64,000 nt of DNA. It comes from Solwaraspora sp. WMMA2065. GTDB lineage: Bacteria > Actinomycetota > Actinomycetes > Mycobacteriales > Micromonosporaceae. The stretch is taken from positions 2,790,001 through 2,854,000 of the forward strand of contig NZ_CP128361.1 in assembly GCF_030345075.1 (NCBI RefSeq), written 5' to 3'. Below are positions 33,106 to 41,559 of the stretch, in pieces (within the stretch, counting starts at the first letter, position 1; each line of letters opens with the position of its first letter). Position numbers and translations under genes: made by a program. Below the pieces are notes generated by a model. The model was given only the letters and a program-made list of their open reading frames with translations, ran no database searches and was not told where the DNA came from.

Positions 33106-33518
33106 TCTGTCCACCTTTCTGCAGCGGCTCGCAGAGCCGCCGATGACGAGTGAGGAGGGTCGGGGTGTTCGGAGCCGCACGCCGCCGAAACGCACGACCC
33201 CGGGGCGGGGGTTCGGATGGGTGGGTTCGGGTCGGTGCCGCAGTCGCGGCACCGACCCGAACCGCAGCTGTCACCGCCACGCCCCTGGCGGGTGACAGCT
33301 CGGGCCTGGTGGCCCTGGTCGCGACCGGCGTTGACGACGCTGTGTCGCTGGTGTTACGTCTGGAGCAGACATTAACTCCAGAGACCAGAGGAAAGAAAGA
33401 CCCCGACGAGCCAAACTTTCAGGTGAACTACCGATGGCTTTGTCTTCTACCAGCCAGAAGTCTGTACGACAGGACCTAGTTAGATCGATGATTGTCGCAG
33501 AAGGGTGCCTCCAGGACG
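33106..33518 (-). promoter_or_regulatory. 413-bp gap with two stacked hairpins in the isomerase leader
   Basis: No gene is seen. GGTTCGGGTCGGTGCCGC (33224-33241) pairs perfectly with GCGGCACCGACCCGAACC (33246-33263). AGCTGTCACC (33266-33275) pairs with GGTGACAGCT (33291-33300). The AT-richer part (33340-33500) is a likely promoter for the isomerase gene, placing both hairpins in its 5' leader. They could equally terminate the exporter operon that ends at 33519. Confidence 0.55.
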
Positions 33519-34328
33519 TCAGTTGCAGAGCAGCCGACCTACCCGACGCCCGGCGACGGTCAGCCCGAGCACCGTCACCGCGACGAGATAGCCGACATCG
33601 ACCAACTGCATCCACCCGACAGTGTCCACGGCGATCGCCCGGATCAGGTGGACCGACCGGTACAGCGGGGTCAGCTCGACCAGCCAGCGCAGTACCGACG
33701 GGTACGCCTCGGCCGGCACGAACGTCCCGGAGAACAGGAAGACCGCGAACTGGGCCGAGCCCATCAGGTCGAAGTCCTGCCAGCTGCGCATGTAGGTGGA
33801 CAGCGCCATGCCGAGCCCGCCGAAGGCGAACCCGACCAGGATCGCGGCCGGGAACGCCAGCAGCGCCCGGGGGACCGTCGTCAGCCCCATCACGACCATC
33901 ACCAGCAGGAAGGTTGCCGAATAGATACTGCCCCGCGCCATCGCCCAGCCGAGCTCACCGAAGGCCAGCTCGGTCGGGCGGACCGGGGTGGCCAGGATCC
34001 CGTCGTAGAGCTTGACGAACTTCATCTTGGCGAAGAAGTTGAACGTCGTCTCCGACAACGCGCCGGTCATCGCCGAGGCGGCGAGCATCGCTGGGGCGAC
34101 GAAGGCTGCGTACCCGATGACGGCCCCGCTGCCCGGCAGGGTGATGTCCCCGATCAGCCGGCCCACGCCGACACCGATCGAGAACAGGTAGAGCAACGGC
34201 TCGACCACCCCGGAGATCATCACCACCCAGTACGCGGACTTCAGGGCGGCCGCGTTGCGCTCCATCACCGACCCGGCCCGCCGCACGGCCGCGCCGACCC
34301 CGAGCATCTGCGGCAGGACGAGGGTCAC
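33519..34328 (-). CDS. ABC-2 type exporter permease (NodJ/DrrB-like)
   Basis: The product is 269 residues from GTG 34328, eight nt after GAGGAGG. There are six membrane helices. KSAYWVVMISGVVEPLLYLFSIGVGVG (split, about residues 30-56) and ILATPVRPTELAFGELGWAMARGSIYS (about 111-137) are typical of NodJ-like ABC-2 permeases that export lipids, drugs or lipo-oligosaccharides. It follows the other permease by 14 bp; the two would form a heterodimer with the ATPase at 36070. Confidence 0.9.
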   Translation of the reverse strand: MTLVLPQMLGVGAAVRRAGSVMERNAAALKSAYWVVMISGVVEPLLYLFSIGVGVGRLIGDITLPGSGAVIGYAAFVAPAMLAASAMTGALSETTFNFFAKMKFVKLYDGILATPVRPTELAFGELGWAMARGSIYSATFLLVMVVMGLTTVPRALLAFPAAILVGFAFGGLGMALSTYMRSWQDFDLMGSAQFAVFLFSGTFVPAEAYPSVLRWLVELTPLYRSVHLIRAIAVDTVGWMQLVDVGYLVAVTVLGLTVAGRRVGRLLCN

Positions 34329-34342
34329 CACTGTTGCCTCCT

Positions 34343-35179
34343 CTAGTGGATCAGACGCTTGCGGAACCGGTTGACTGCCAGCCACCACCCGGCCGCCGCC
34401 CAGAGGCTCAGGTAGCCGAGATGCCCGGGGACGGACCAGGCGGGCATGATGCCGAGCGAGGCCGCCCGGCACAGGTCGACCCCGTGCCAGAGCGGCGACA
34501 GGTACGCCAGCCAGCGCACGGTCACCGGCAGCGACTCCACCGGAAAGAACACTCCGGCGAACAGGGTCATCGGGATGACCGCGAACCGGAACACGATGAC
34601 CATGTAGCTGTCGCTGCGGATGGTGGCCGCGAAGGCGGCCACCGGCAGGGCGACGGCCGCTGCCAGCAGCACGGCCACCGGCAGGGTCAGCACCGCCCAA
34701 CCCGAGTGCAGCGCACCGAACGCGGCGGCCACCGCGACGAAGGCCACGGCACTCGCCAGCACCCGCAGCAGGACGAAGGCGAGCAACCCACCGACGATGT
34801 CGGCGATCCGTAGCGGAGCGGCTATCTGCGAGTAGTAGGTCCGTTGCCAGGTGAACCCGCCCAGCACCGGCCAGGAGGACTCCCCGATGGCCACCTGCAA
34901 CGCGGTGGAAGCGATCAGACCGGGGACGATCCAGTCGAGATAGCTGAACCCGCCGACCCCCTGGTCGACGTAGGCTCCCACCCCCACACCGAAGCTGAGC
35001 ACCGTCAACAGCGGCAGCAGGAACGACGAGAAGACCGACGACCGCCAGGTCCGCCGGTAGGCGGTCAGGTTGGCTTCCAGGACGCTCGACGCCGGCCCGA
35101 ACCAGCTCCGGGCCCGCGCCCCGGTCGATCGCGCGGTTGTCGTTACCGTCGGCGTCGCGCCAGTGTCTGTCCCGGACAT
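34343..35179 (-). CDS. ABC-2 type exporter permease, partner subunit
   Basis: The product is 278 residues. A polar N-terminal tail of ~35 residues precedes six membrane helices, with VFSSFLLPLLTVLSFGVGVGAYVDQ (about residues 49-73), GGFTWQRTYYSQIAAPLRIADI and FFPVESLPVTVRWLAYLSPLWHGVDLCRA (about 213-241). This is the NodJ/DrrB pattern. ATG 35179 lies 33 nt from an 11-bp inverted repeat that may be an operator. It is probably encoded in one unit with its partner permease and the ATPase/GNAT genes. Confidence 0.88.
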   Translation of the reverse strand: MSGTDTGATPTVTTTARSTGARARSWFGPASSVLEANLTAYRRTWRSSVFSSFLLPLLTVLSFGVGVGAYVDQGVGGFSYLDWIVPGLIASTALQVAIGESSWPVLGGFTWQRTYYSQIAAPLRIADIVGGLLAFVLLRVLASAVAFVAVAAAFGALHSGWAVLTLPVAVLLAAAVALPVAAFAATIRSDSYMVIVFRFAVIPMTLFAGVFFPVESLPVTVRWLAYLSPLWHGVDLCRAASLGIMPAWSVPGHLGYLSLWAAAGWWLAVNRFRKRLIH

Positions 35180-35211
35180 CCGTCGTCGCCCCCCCGTACC
35201 CGGTCCCGGCC

Positions 35212-35238
35212 GATGTTGTACCGCCCGGGTACGACATC
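35212..35238. promoter_or_regulatory. Inverted repeat upstream of the permease pair
   Basis: GATGTTGTACC (35212-35222) and GGTACGACATC (35228-35238) are inverted arms with one mismatch and a 5-bp centre, 33 bp before the permease start. Size and symmetry suit a repressor operator. The 236-bp gap in which it lies otherwise shows no gene. Confidence 0.5.
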
Positions 35239-35415
35239 ATGGAAACGACGCCCCGTAACGACCGCCCGAGACCTACCGGCCCGGCGTACTCTACGGCGAC
35301 GGCGGGACATCCTCACCGGTATTTCCGTCTCCCGGGTCCGCCGCCCGGGATGGTCGCGGATCGGCAGGGCTTCCAGGGCGTCACACGGACCGATCGCCGA
35401 CCGGGACTCCCGCCG

Positions 35416-36057
35416 TCAGTGCAGGCGGTTACGCTCGATCGCCGGCGCCGCGGCGCGCTCCGCCCAGTCGATCCGGCGCACCTCGTATTCGACCTCGCCG
35501 TGCTCGACGCCCTCGATCGGATCGTCCCACTGCAGGTGGAAGCAGCGGGCCAGGCGCAATCCGGCCGCTTCCATCACCCGCCGCGAGGCGACGTTGACCG
35601 CCATCGTCTCGGCGAATACCCGGTCGACGGTCGGGTGATCGAACGCCATCCGCAGCAGTGCTCGGGCACCCTCCGAGGCGTACCCCCGGCCCCAGGAGGC
35701 GCGTCGCAGTCGGTACCCGAGCTCCACCTCGGTGATCGCCAGCCGGCCACTGCGGCCGTTGACCACACCGTCGGCGGGACCGGTGACAGCCGGACCGGCG
35801 GCGGCCGGCTTCAGCGCGAACCAGCCGATGAAGGCACCGCTGGAGCGCTCGATGGCGGCCCACTTGCCGAAGCCCGGAAAGCGCAGATAGTCACGCAGGA
35901 TCGCGGGCAGGACCTCGCGGCGTACGGTTTCGGCCGGGGTCGGTCTGCCTCCGGTAAGGTACCGCATCACCTCGGGGTCACTGTCCAGCTCGACGAGCAG
36001 TGGCAGGTCGTCGATGGTGAAGCGGCGTAGTGACAGCCGGTCGGTCTGCGCGATCAT
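35416..36057 (-). CDS. GNAT-family N-acetyltransferase (RimJ/RimL-like)
   Basis: The product is 213 residues. It begins TDRLSLRRFTIDDLPLLVELDSDPEVMRYL, the usual start of RimJ/RimL-type GNATs. The acetyl-CoA loop is LRRASWGRGYASEGARALL (about residues 119-137; the Q/RxxGxG/A pattern is present), followed by RVFAETMAVNVASRRVMEAAGL. It lies between the exporter ATPase (12 bp gap) and the permeases. It may modify a drug or the exported molecule, or be a bystander. No substrate can be assigned. Confidence 0.9.
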   Translation of the reverse strand: MIAQTDRLSLRRFTIDDLPLLVELDSDPEVMRYLTGGRPTPAETVRREVLPAILRDYLRFPGFGKWAAIERSSGAFIGWFALKPAAAGPAVTGPADGVVNGRSGRLAITEVELGYRLRRASWGRGYASEGARALLRMAFDHPTVDRVFAETMAVNVASRRVMEAAGLRLARCFHLQWDDPIEGVEHGEVEYEVRRIDWAERAAAPAIERNRLH

Positions 36058-36069
36058 GCCCGGCCGATT

Positions 36070-37014
36070 CTAGTCGATCAGGGTCCGGCCGGTGAGATGC
36101 AGGAAGACGTCCTCCAGACCACTGCGCCGGATCAACGCGCTGGTCGGTGCCAGCCCACGGCGGTGCACCTCGTTGAGCGCCCCGTCGCCGTCGCCGGTGT
36201 AGATCAGGATCCGGTCCGGCAGCACCTCGGTCCGTTCGGCGATTCCGCCCAGTTTGCCGGCGAAGCTGTCCTGGTCGTCGGTCGGGAACCGGAGTTCGAC
36301 CACCTCACGGGTGGAGTAGCGGGTGATCAGGTCCCGCGGCGAGCCCTCGGCGACAATCCGACCGCCGTCCATCACCACCAGTCGGTCGCAGAGCTGCTCG
36401 GCCTCGTCCATGTAGTGCGTGGTCAGCACCAGCGTGACGCCCCGTTGCTTGAGCCGGAACAGTCGCTCCCACACCAGGTGCCGGGCCTGTGGGTCCAGCC
36501 CGGTGGTCGGCTCGTCGAGCAGCACGATGTCCGGCTCGTTGACCAGGGCACGGGCGATGGTGAGTCGGCGTTTCATGCCGCCGGACAGCGGCTCGACCTT
36601 GCTACCCGACCGGTCGCGCAACTGCACGAAGTCGAGCAGTTCGTCGGCGCGGCGCCGGGCGACCGGTCGCGGGATCTGGAAGTAGCGGGCGTAACTGACC
36701 AGGTTCTCCCGTACCGTCAGTTCCTGGTCGAGGTTGTCCAGCTGCGGGCAGACGCCGAGCCGGGCCCGGATCGCCGGGCCGTCCTGCTGCGGATCCATCC
36801 CGAGGATTCGCAAAATGCCGCCGCTGGGCGGGGAGACGCAGCCCACCATCCGCATGGTGGAGCTCTTGCCGGCGCCGTTCGGCCCCAGAAAGCCGAACGC
36901 CTCGCCGGGCGCGACGTCGACGTCAATGCCGGCGACTGCGGTGAACGTCCCGAACCGCTTGACCAGACCGCGTGCGTGGATGAGTGGCCCGTTACCCCGT
37001 TCAGTCACGGCCAC
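36070..37014 (-). CDS. ABC exporter ATPase (DrrA/NodI-like)
   Basis: The product is about 314 residues from GTG 37014; GTG 37008 or TTG 37062 are alternatives, as no clear ribosome site decides. Walker A is GPNGAGKSS, the signature is LSGGMKRR, Walker B is IVLLDEPTTGLD, and an H-loop TTHYMDEAE follows. The C-terminal SGLEDVFLHLTG is characteristic of DrrA-type drug and lipid exporters. It is promoter-proximal to the GNAT gene and, after a gap, the two permeases. Confidence 0.92.
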   Translation of the reverse strand: MAVTERGNGPLIHARGLVKRFGTFTAVAGIDVDVAPGEAFGFLGPNGAGKSSTMRMVGCVSPPSGGILRILGMDPQQDGPAIRARLGVCPQLDNLDQELTVRENLVSYARYFQIPRPVARRRADELLDFVQLRDRSGSKVEPLSGGMKRRLTIARALVNEPDIVLLDEPTTGLDPQARHLVWERLFRLKQRGVTLVLTTHYMDEAEQLCDRLVVMDGGRIVAEGSPRDLITRYSTREVVELRFPTDDQDSFAGKLGGIAERTEVLPDRILIYTGDGDGALNEVHRRGLAPTSALIRRSGLEDVFLHLTGRTLID

Positions 37015-37276
37015 GACGCTACCGCGCGGCCCCGACAGGGACGCCGCGAGTTTCGCGAGCAAGGCGCCTTTCGTCAGATTGAGGACAAAGTATAGTACGA
37101 ACGTCTTGAAGATTGCGCTTCAATGCACTAAGTTTGTCATCCTGACTCGCTACTCCCGGGTCAGCGGGCGAGTTCGTCACCTTGCCCGGTCCCTGCCCAC
37201 GCCGGTCCGCTTCGCCCGCGTGTCCACCGGCCCTCCACGTCGGACGACGCCACGTGCCGGACCCAGGTAAAGGACA
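37015..37276 (+). promoter_or_regulatory. Divergent promoter of the ATPase and second ROK gene
   Basis: An AT-rich core (37080-37145) holds a TATAGT -10-like hexamer (about 37091) and the dyad TTGAAG-ATTGCG-CTTCAA (37106-37123). ACTAAGTTTGTCATC follows at about 37127-37141. These may serve the exporter operon, the ROK gene or both. Confidence 0.45.
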
Positions 37277-38467
37277 ATGACCAACGTGCTGGGAGTGTGG
37301 CCGGAGAACACGCACCAGGCGCAGATCCTGCGCCTGCTCCGCGACGGCCCGTGCTCGCGCGCCGAACTTGGCGACGCGGTCGGCCTGTCCAGGTCGAAGG
37401 TGGCCACCGAGCTCGACCGGATGATCGACCGGGGTCTGGTGGAGACCGCCGGTCCGGCCGCGTCCCGGGGCGGTCGTCCGTCGTCGATCGTCCGGATCGC
37501 CGCCGCCACCCGCTTCCTCAGCATCGACATCGGCGCGAGCACCCTGGACGTGGCGCTCACCGACGGAGAGCTGCAGGTCGTGACCCGGATGACCGAGCGC
37601 ACCGAGCTGCGCCAGGGGCCGACGACGGTGATCGCGCAGGCTCTCGAACTGGTCACCAAACTGGCCGCCGACTCGGGAACCACGCGGTTCACCGGCGCCG
37701 GCATCGGGGTGCCCGGTCCGGTCAGTGTCCACGAAGGCGTGCCGGTCTCGCCACCGTTCATGCCGGGTTGGCACCGCTTCCCGGTACGGGAGATGTTCAG
37801 CACCGAACTCGGCTGCCCGGTGCTGGTCGACAACGACGTCAACATCATGGCGCTCGGTGAGAAACACGCCGGCATCGCCCGTTCGTTCGACGACTTCCTG
37901 TTCGTCAAGATCGGCGCCGGGATCGGCGCCGGGATAGTGGTCGGCGGGGACGTCTACCGGGGGGCCAACGGTTGCGCCGGCGACATCGGCCACACCGCTG
38001 TCGACGAGAACGGGCCGCAGTGCCTCTGCGGCAACATCGGCTGCCTGGAGGCGTACTTCGGTGGTGCGGCGCTGACCCGCGACGCGGTCGCCGCCGCCCG
38101 AGCCGGGCGTTCCGACCAGCTCGCCGAACAACTCGCCCGGATCGGCACGCTCACCGCGCTGGACGTCACCCGGGCGGCCGCCGCCGGCGACCCGGTCGCG
38201 GTCGGCATGGTCCGCGACGGTGGACGACGCGTCGGCCAGGTGCTGGCCCGGCTGGTGAGCTTCTTCAACCCGGGGATGGTGGTGATCGGCGGCGGACTCG
38301 CCGGGATGGGCCACGCGTTGCTGGCCGAGATCCGCAGCGTCGTCTACCGCAGCTCACTGCCGCTGGCCACCGGCGACATGCCGATCGTCCTGTCCGAGCT
38401 GGGCGACCAGGCCGGTCTGATCGGCGCCACCAGGATGATCAGCGACCACGTCTTCACCGCCGGCTGA
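37277..38467 (+). CDS. ROK-family transcriptional regulator (stand-alone paralogue)
   Basis: The product is 396 residues. A winged helix (CSRAELGDAVGLSRSKVATELDRM, about residues 25-48) is followed by a ROK domain with GIGVPGPVS, DNDVNIMALGE, GAGIGAGIVV, GHTAVDENG and the zinc site CLCGNIGC. It is strikingly similar to the ROK protein at 30466, including VPVSPP-MPGW-RFPVRE and the last 60 residues. The two are therefore probably a duplicated pair reading related ligands. ATG 37277 follows AAAGG. It is monocistronic and divergent from the exporter ATPase. Confidence 0.92.
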   Translation: MTNVLGVWPENTHQAQILRLLRDGPCSRAELGDAVGLSRSKVATELDRMIDRGLVETAGPAASRGGRPSSIVRIAAATRFLSIDIGASTLDVALTDGELQVVTRMTERTELRQGPTTVIAQALELVTKLAADSGTTRFTGAGIGVPGPVSVHEGVPVSPPFMPGWHRFPVREMFSTELGCPVLVDNDVNIMALGEKHAGIARSFDDFLFVKIGAGIGAGIVVGGDVYRGANGCAGDIGHTAVDENGPQCLCGNIGCLEAYFGGAALTRDAVAAARAGRSDQLAEQLARIGTLTALDVTRAAAAGDPVAVGMVRDGGRRVGQVLARLVSFFNPGMVVIGGGLAGMGHALLAEIRSVVYRSSLPLATGDMPIVLSELGDQAGLIGATRMISDHVFTAG

Positions 38468-38523
38468 GCCGACGTACCGGCCCGGGCGCATCCGCTACCG
38501 GACGGCCGCGCCGCGGCAGGTGG

Positions 38524-39054
38524 TCACGGCTGCTGCTCGACCGACGCCCTGGCCGCGGCCACCAGTTCGGCGGTACGGTCGGGCAGCCAGTCCGCGTCGG
38601 TGTCGACGCTGGCGTCGTAGCGCACCGTCCAGCTCAGGCCATCGATGCCGGACACCCGCCGGCCCACCACTCGGGCCCCGCCACCGTCCAGCTGATGGTG
38701 CACGCTGTAGCCGACCGACCGGGTCACCCTGGTCCGGACCTGGTCCGGGACATCTCCCGGGTCCGACAGGTCGAGCGAGATCGCCGGTCCGTCGGCGACC
38801 ACGGTGTAGCCGTCGTGCTCCGACACCGTCTCAGCCGGCGTGACGACCAGCCTCTCGCCCGACCAGACCGCCTTGTGCACCTGGTGCCAGCCGAGCCGGG
38901 TGTCCCGGCCCGGCAGCCACAGGCCCCGGTTGGTGACGACCAGCGTGCCGGTCGCGGTCCCGCTCCAGGCCAGCAACCGCTCGTCGCGGTCCAGCGGCGG
39001 CCGCTGGTCGGCCGGCAGCCGTGCGCTACGCCGAAACAGACTCCACACCTTCAC
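38524..39054 (-). CDS. Hypothetical protein coupled to dnaG
   Basis: The product is 176 residues from GTG 39054, overlapping the dnaG stop by 4 bp. It is soluble, with alternating beta strands (LVVTNRGLWLPG, LGWHQVHKAVWSGERLVV, GYTVVADGPAISLDLSDPGDVPDQVRTRV split over about residues 38-110) like a PH-type barrel. A C-terminal helix follows. No known catalytic motif is seen. Its coupling to dnaG is a common arrangement in Micromonosporaceae in my recollection, but its role is unknown. Confidence 0.8.
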   Translation of the reverse strand: MKVWSLFRRSARLPADQRPPLDRDERLLAWSGTATGTLVVTNRGLWLPGRDTRLGWHQVHKAVWSGERLVVTPAETVSEHDGYTVVADGPAISLDLSDPGDVPDQVRTRVTRSVGYSVHHQLDGGGARVVGRRVSGIDGLSWTVRYDASVDTDADWLPDRTAELVAAARASVEQQP

Positions 39055-40925
39055 AACCCTCCCACGGCTTGTTCGCGCAGCGCACGCGCGTGCTGTTCCA
39101 GGGAGAACAGCTCCCCGGCCAGGGTCAGATACTCGTCCTGGTTGGTGACCGGGTTGATCCGCTGCACCTTCGACTTCAGCTCCCGGATGCGGGTGGTGAC
39201 CGCCCCCCACTGCAGGCGGGCCAGGGTCACCGAGACGTAGTACGGGTCCGCGTCCCGGTCGACGTGCAGCGGTTCGACCGCAAGCTCGGCGACCAACGCC
39301 CGAGCCGCGAGGTCGGCGCAGTTGTCCCGGACCCGCTCGATCCACACCGCTCCGGTGGTGGCGGCTGCGGCCCCGCCGGCCTGCGCCATCGCGTCCCGCA
39401 GCACGGCGTGTACCGGATGCTGGTAGACCTCCGCGCCGAGGTTGTCGAACATCGGGCCGGCGAGCACCGGCACCTGGAGCCCGAGCTTCAACGCCTCCCG
39501 TTCGACCAGCGCCTGAGGATTGTCCGGCTCGTTGCGCGGCTTCGGCGCCGCCGGCTCGGGCACCGCGGCCCGGCCGCCGGCGGTCCGCTGCGGCCCGGCC
39601 GCCGCCGCGAGCACCGCCCGCTGCACCGGTTCGACCTCCATCCCGAGGTCGCCGGCGAGCTTGCGCACGTACTCCGGGCGTTTGTCCCGGTCCTTGAGCT
39701 TCGCCACCAACGGCGCAGCCCGCCGCATCGCCTCCACCCGGCCATCGACTGTGTCCAGGTCGAACCGGCTCAGTACCTGCCGCAGCGCGAAGTCGACCAG
39801 CGGTTCCCGGCGCGCGACCAGGTCGCGCACGGCGAGGTCGCCCTTTGCCAGCCGCAGATCGCACGGATCCATGTTGTCCGGGCTGACCGCGATGAAGGTA
39901 CGCCCGACGAAGCGCTGGTCCTCCTCGAACGCGCGCAGCGCCGCCTTCTGTCCGGCCGCGTCCCCGTCGAAGGTGAAGATGATCTCCCCGGCGACGGCCT
40001 CGGTGTCCATCAGCAGCCGGCGCAGTACGCCGATGTGGTCCGCCCCGAACGCGGTGCCGCAGGTGGCGACGGCGGTCGGCACCCCGGCCAGGTGGCAGGC
40101 CATCACGTCGGTGTAGCCCTCGACGATCACCGCCCGGCCCTGCCGGGCGATCTCCCGCTTCGCCTGGTCGATCCCGTACAGCACGTGGGACTTCTTGTAG
40201 ATCGGGGTCTCCGGGGTGTTCAGGTACTTGGGTCCGTCGTCGTCGTCGAAGAGCTTGCGCGCGCCGAAGCCGATGACGTCGCCACCGAGCTCCCGGATCG
40301 GCCACAGCAGGCGACGCCGGAAGCGGTCGATCAACGAGCCGGACCGGGCCTGGCGGGCCAGCCCAGCGGTGATCAACTCCTGCGCGGTGAAGCCCCGCTG
40401 GCGCAGGTGCCGGGTCAGCTCGTCCCACGCGTCCGGGGCGAAGCCGCACGCGTACCGCTCGGCGGTCGCCCGGTCGAACCCTCGGCGGGCAAGGAACTCG
40501 CGGGCCGGCCGGGCCGCCGGGTCGGTCAGCCGGTCGACGTAGAACTCGACCGCGGCGGCGTGCGCCGCAGTCAGCCGTTGCCGCTGACCGGCCTGCTGGC
40601 GGACCGGCGCGGGACCGGCCTCGATGTAGCGCAGCTGGATCCCGGCGCGGGCGGCGAGCCGCTCCACCGACTCGACGAAGGTGAGGTGCTCGGCCTCCAT
40701 CAGGAAGGTGATCGCGTCCCCGCCCTTGCCACAGCCGTGACAGAAGTACACGTTCCGGCCGGGCGCCACGGTGAACGACGGCGTCTTCTCGTCGTGGAAG
40801 GGGCAGAGCCCTTTGAGGTTGCCACCACCGGCCGACTTGAGCGTGACGCTCTCCGAGATGATGTCGGCGATCGACGTACGCTCCCGCACCAGCGAGATGT
40901 CCTCGTCCCGGATCCGACCAGCCAT
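39051..40925 (-). CDS. dnaG: DNA primase
   Basis: The product is 624 residues from ATG 40925, preceded by GGAGGG. The N-terminal CHC2 zinc finger reads CPFHDEKTPSFTV to FCHGCGKGGD (about residues 40-68). The TOPRIM core contains VIVEGYTDVMACH (about 267-279), TFDGDAAGQKAALR and an acidic triad. The C-terminal ~150 residues are the helicase-interaction domain. It synthesises RNA primers at the replication fork. Length and motif order are those of typical bacterial primases. Confidence 0.97.
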   Translation of the reverse strand: MAGRIRDEDISLVRERTSIADIISESVTLKSAGGGNLKGLCPFHDEKTPSFTVAPGRNVYFCHGCGKGGDAITFLMEAEHLTFVESVERLAARAGIQLRYIEAGPAPVRQQAGQRQRLTAAHAAAVEFYVDRLTDPAARPAREFLARRGFDRATAERYACGFAPDAWDELTRHLRQRGFTAQELITAGLARQARSGSLIDRFRRRLLWPIRELGGDVIGFGARKLFDDDDGPKYLNTPETPIYKKSHVLYGIDQAKREIARQGRAVIVEGYTDVMACHLAGVPTAVATCGTAFGADHIGVLRRLLMDTEAVAGEIIFTFDGDAAGQKAALRAFEEDQRFVGRTFIAVSPDNMDPCDLRLAKGDLAVRDLVARREPLVDFALRQVLSRFDLDTVDGRVEAMRRAAPLVAKLKDRDKRPEYVRKLAGDLGMEVEPVQRAVLAAAAGPQRTAGGRAAVPEPAAPKPRNEPDNPQALVEREALKLGLQVPVLAGPMFDNLGAEVYQHPVHAVLRDAMAQAGGAAAATTGAVWIERVRDNCADLAARALVAELAVEPLHVDRDADPYYVSVTLARLQWGAVTTRIRELKSKVQRINPVTNQDEYLTLAGELFSLEQHARALREQAVGGL

Positions 40926-41238
40926 GCTCTGTCGCCCTCCTTCGAGGTACATCCTGCCCTGCCGCCACCATCACCGACGGTGCGGGTGCCGGGGGCCGGG
41001 TGCCGGCACCCCACCGGCCGCGACGGACCTCCCGAACCCCACCCTGACCAGGCAGGCCTCTGTCAATACGCACTTTCCACGCCTCGCCGAAGAACAGACC
41101 TTGTCCTTATCTGTGACCACGGCAATACTGTCTGTGTCGTACCTAGTGAACCGTTCGCTGGCTTGTTTCTCTTTCTTCACGATTCACTGTGTCTTGTCTA
41201 CATTGCCGGATCCCCAGCCCGAAGGAGGAGGCACCCCC
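40926..41238. promoter_or_regulatory. Divergent promoter region of dnaG and a small gene
   Basis: The 313-bp gap has no convincing gene. 41060-41210 is AT-richer (TATCTG, TGTCTTGTCTACATT), suggesting promoters on both strands. No clear operator is seen. Confidence 0.4.
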
Positions 41239-41535
41239 ATGCCCCAGCTGCTGCCTGAGACCAGCGCCACCGACCACCTGGACGTGATCGCCCTCGACGA
41301 AGCGCCCCGACTGTGTGCCCTCTACCGCAGCCGGGACGCCGAACTGGCACCGGAGGACGAGCTCCCACACATCGCCGGCTGGGTGCTGGCCTGGCCGGAC
41401 GGCTCGGCCCTGACCCTGCTCACCGAGGGCGACCAGCCACGGATCATCTCCGGATCGCTGTCGAACGTCGAGACCTGGTGGTCGGCGCTGCTCGCCGCAG
41501 ACCTGGTCGCGGTCCGCCCGCCGGCCGAAAGCTGA
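41239..41535 (+). CDS. Small acidic hypothetical protein
   Basis: The product is 98 residues from ATG 41239, with GAAGGAGGAGG close upstream. It is soluble and acidic, beginning MPQLLPETSATDHLDVIALDEAP. It has two Trp-rich strands (IAGWVLAWPDGSALTLL) and a helix (NVETWWSALLAADLV). I do not recognise a family. It sits between dnaG and dgt, transcribed toward the end of dgt with 24 bp between stops. Confidence 0.75.
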   Translation: MPQLLPETSATDHLDVIALDEAPRLCALYRSRDAELAPEDELPHIAGWVLAWPDGSALTLLTEGDQPRIISGSLSNVETWWSALLAADLVAVRPPAES

Positions 41536-41559
41536 GGGAGCGACCGGCCGTGAACCGGA

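Noticed and set aside
40971-41370. Small minus-strand frames upstream of dnaG
   Set aside because: They overlap the promoter region and the 41239 gene and have no coding signature.
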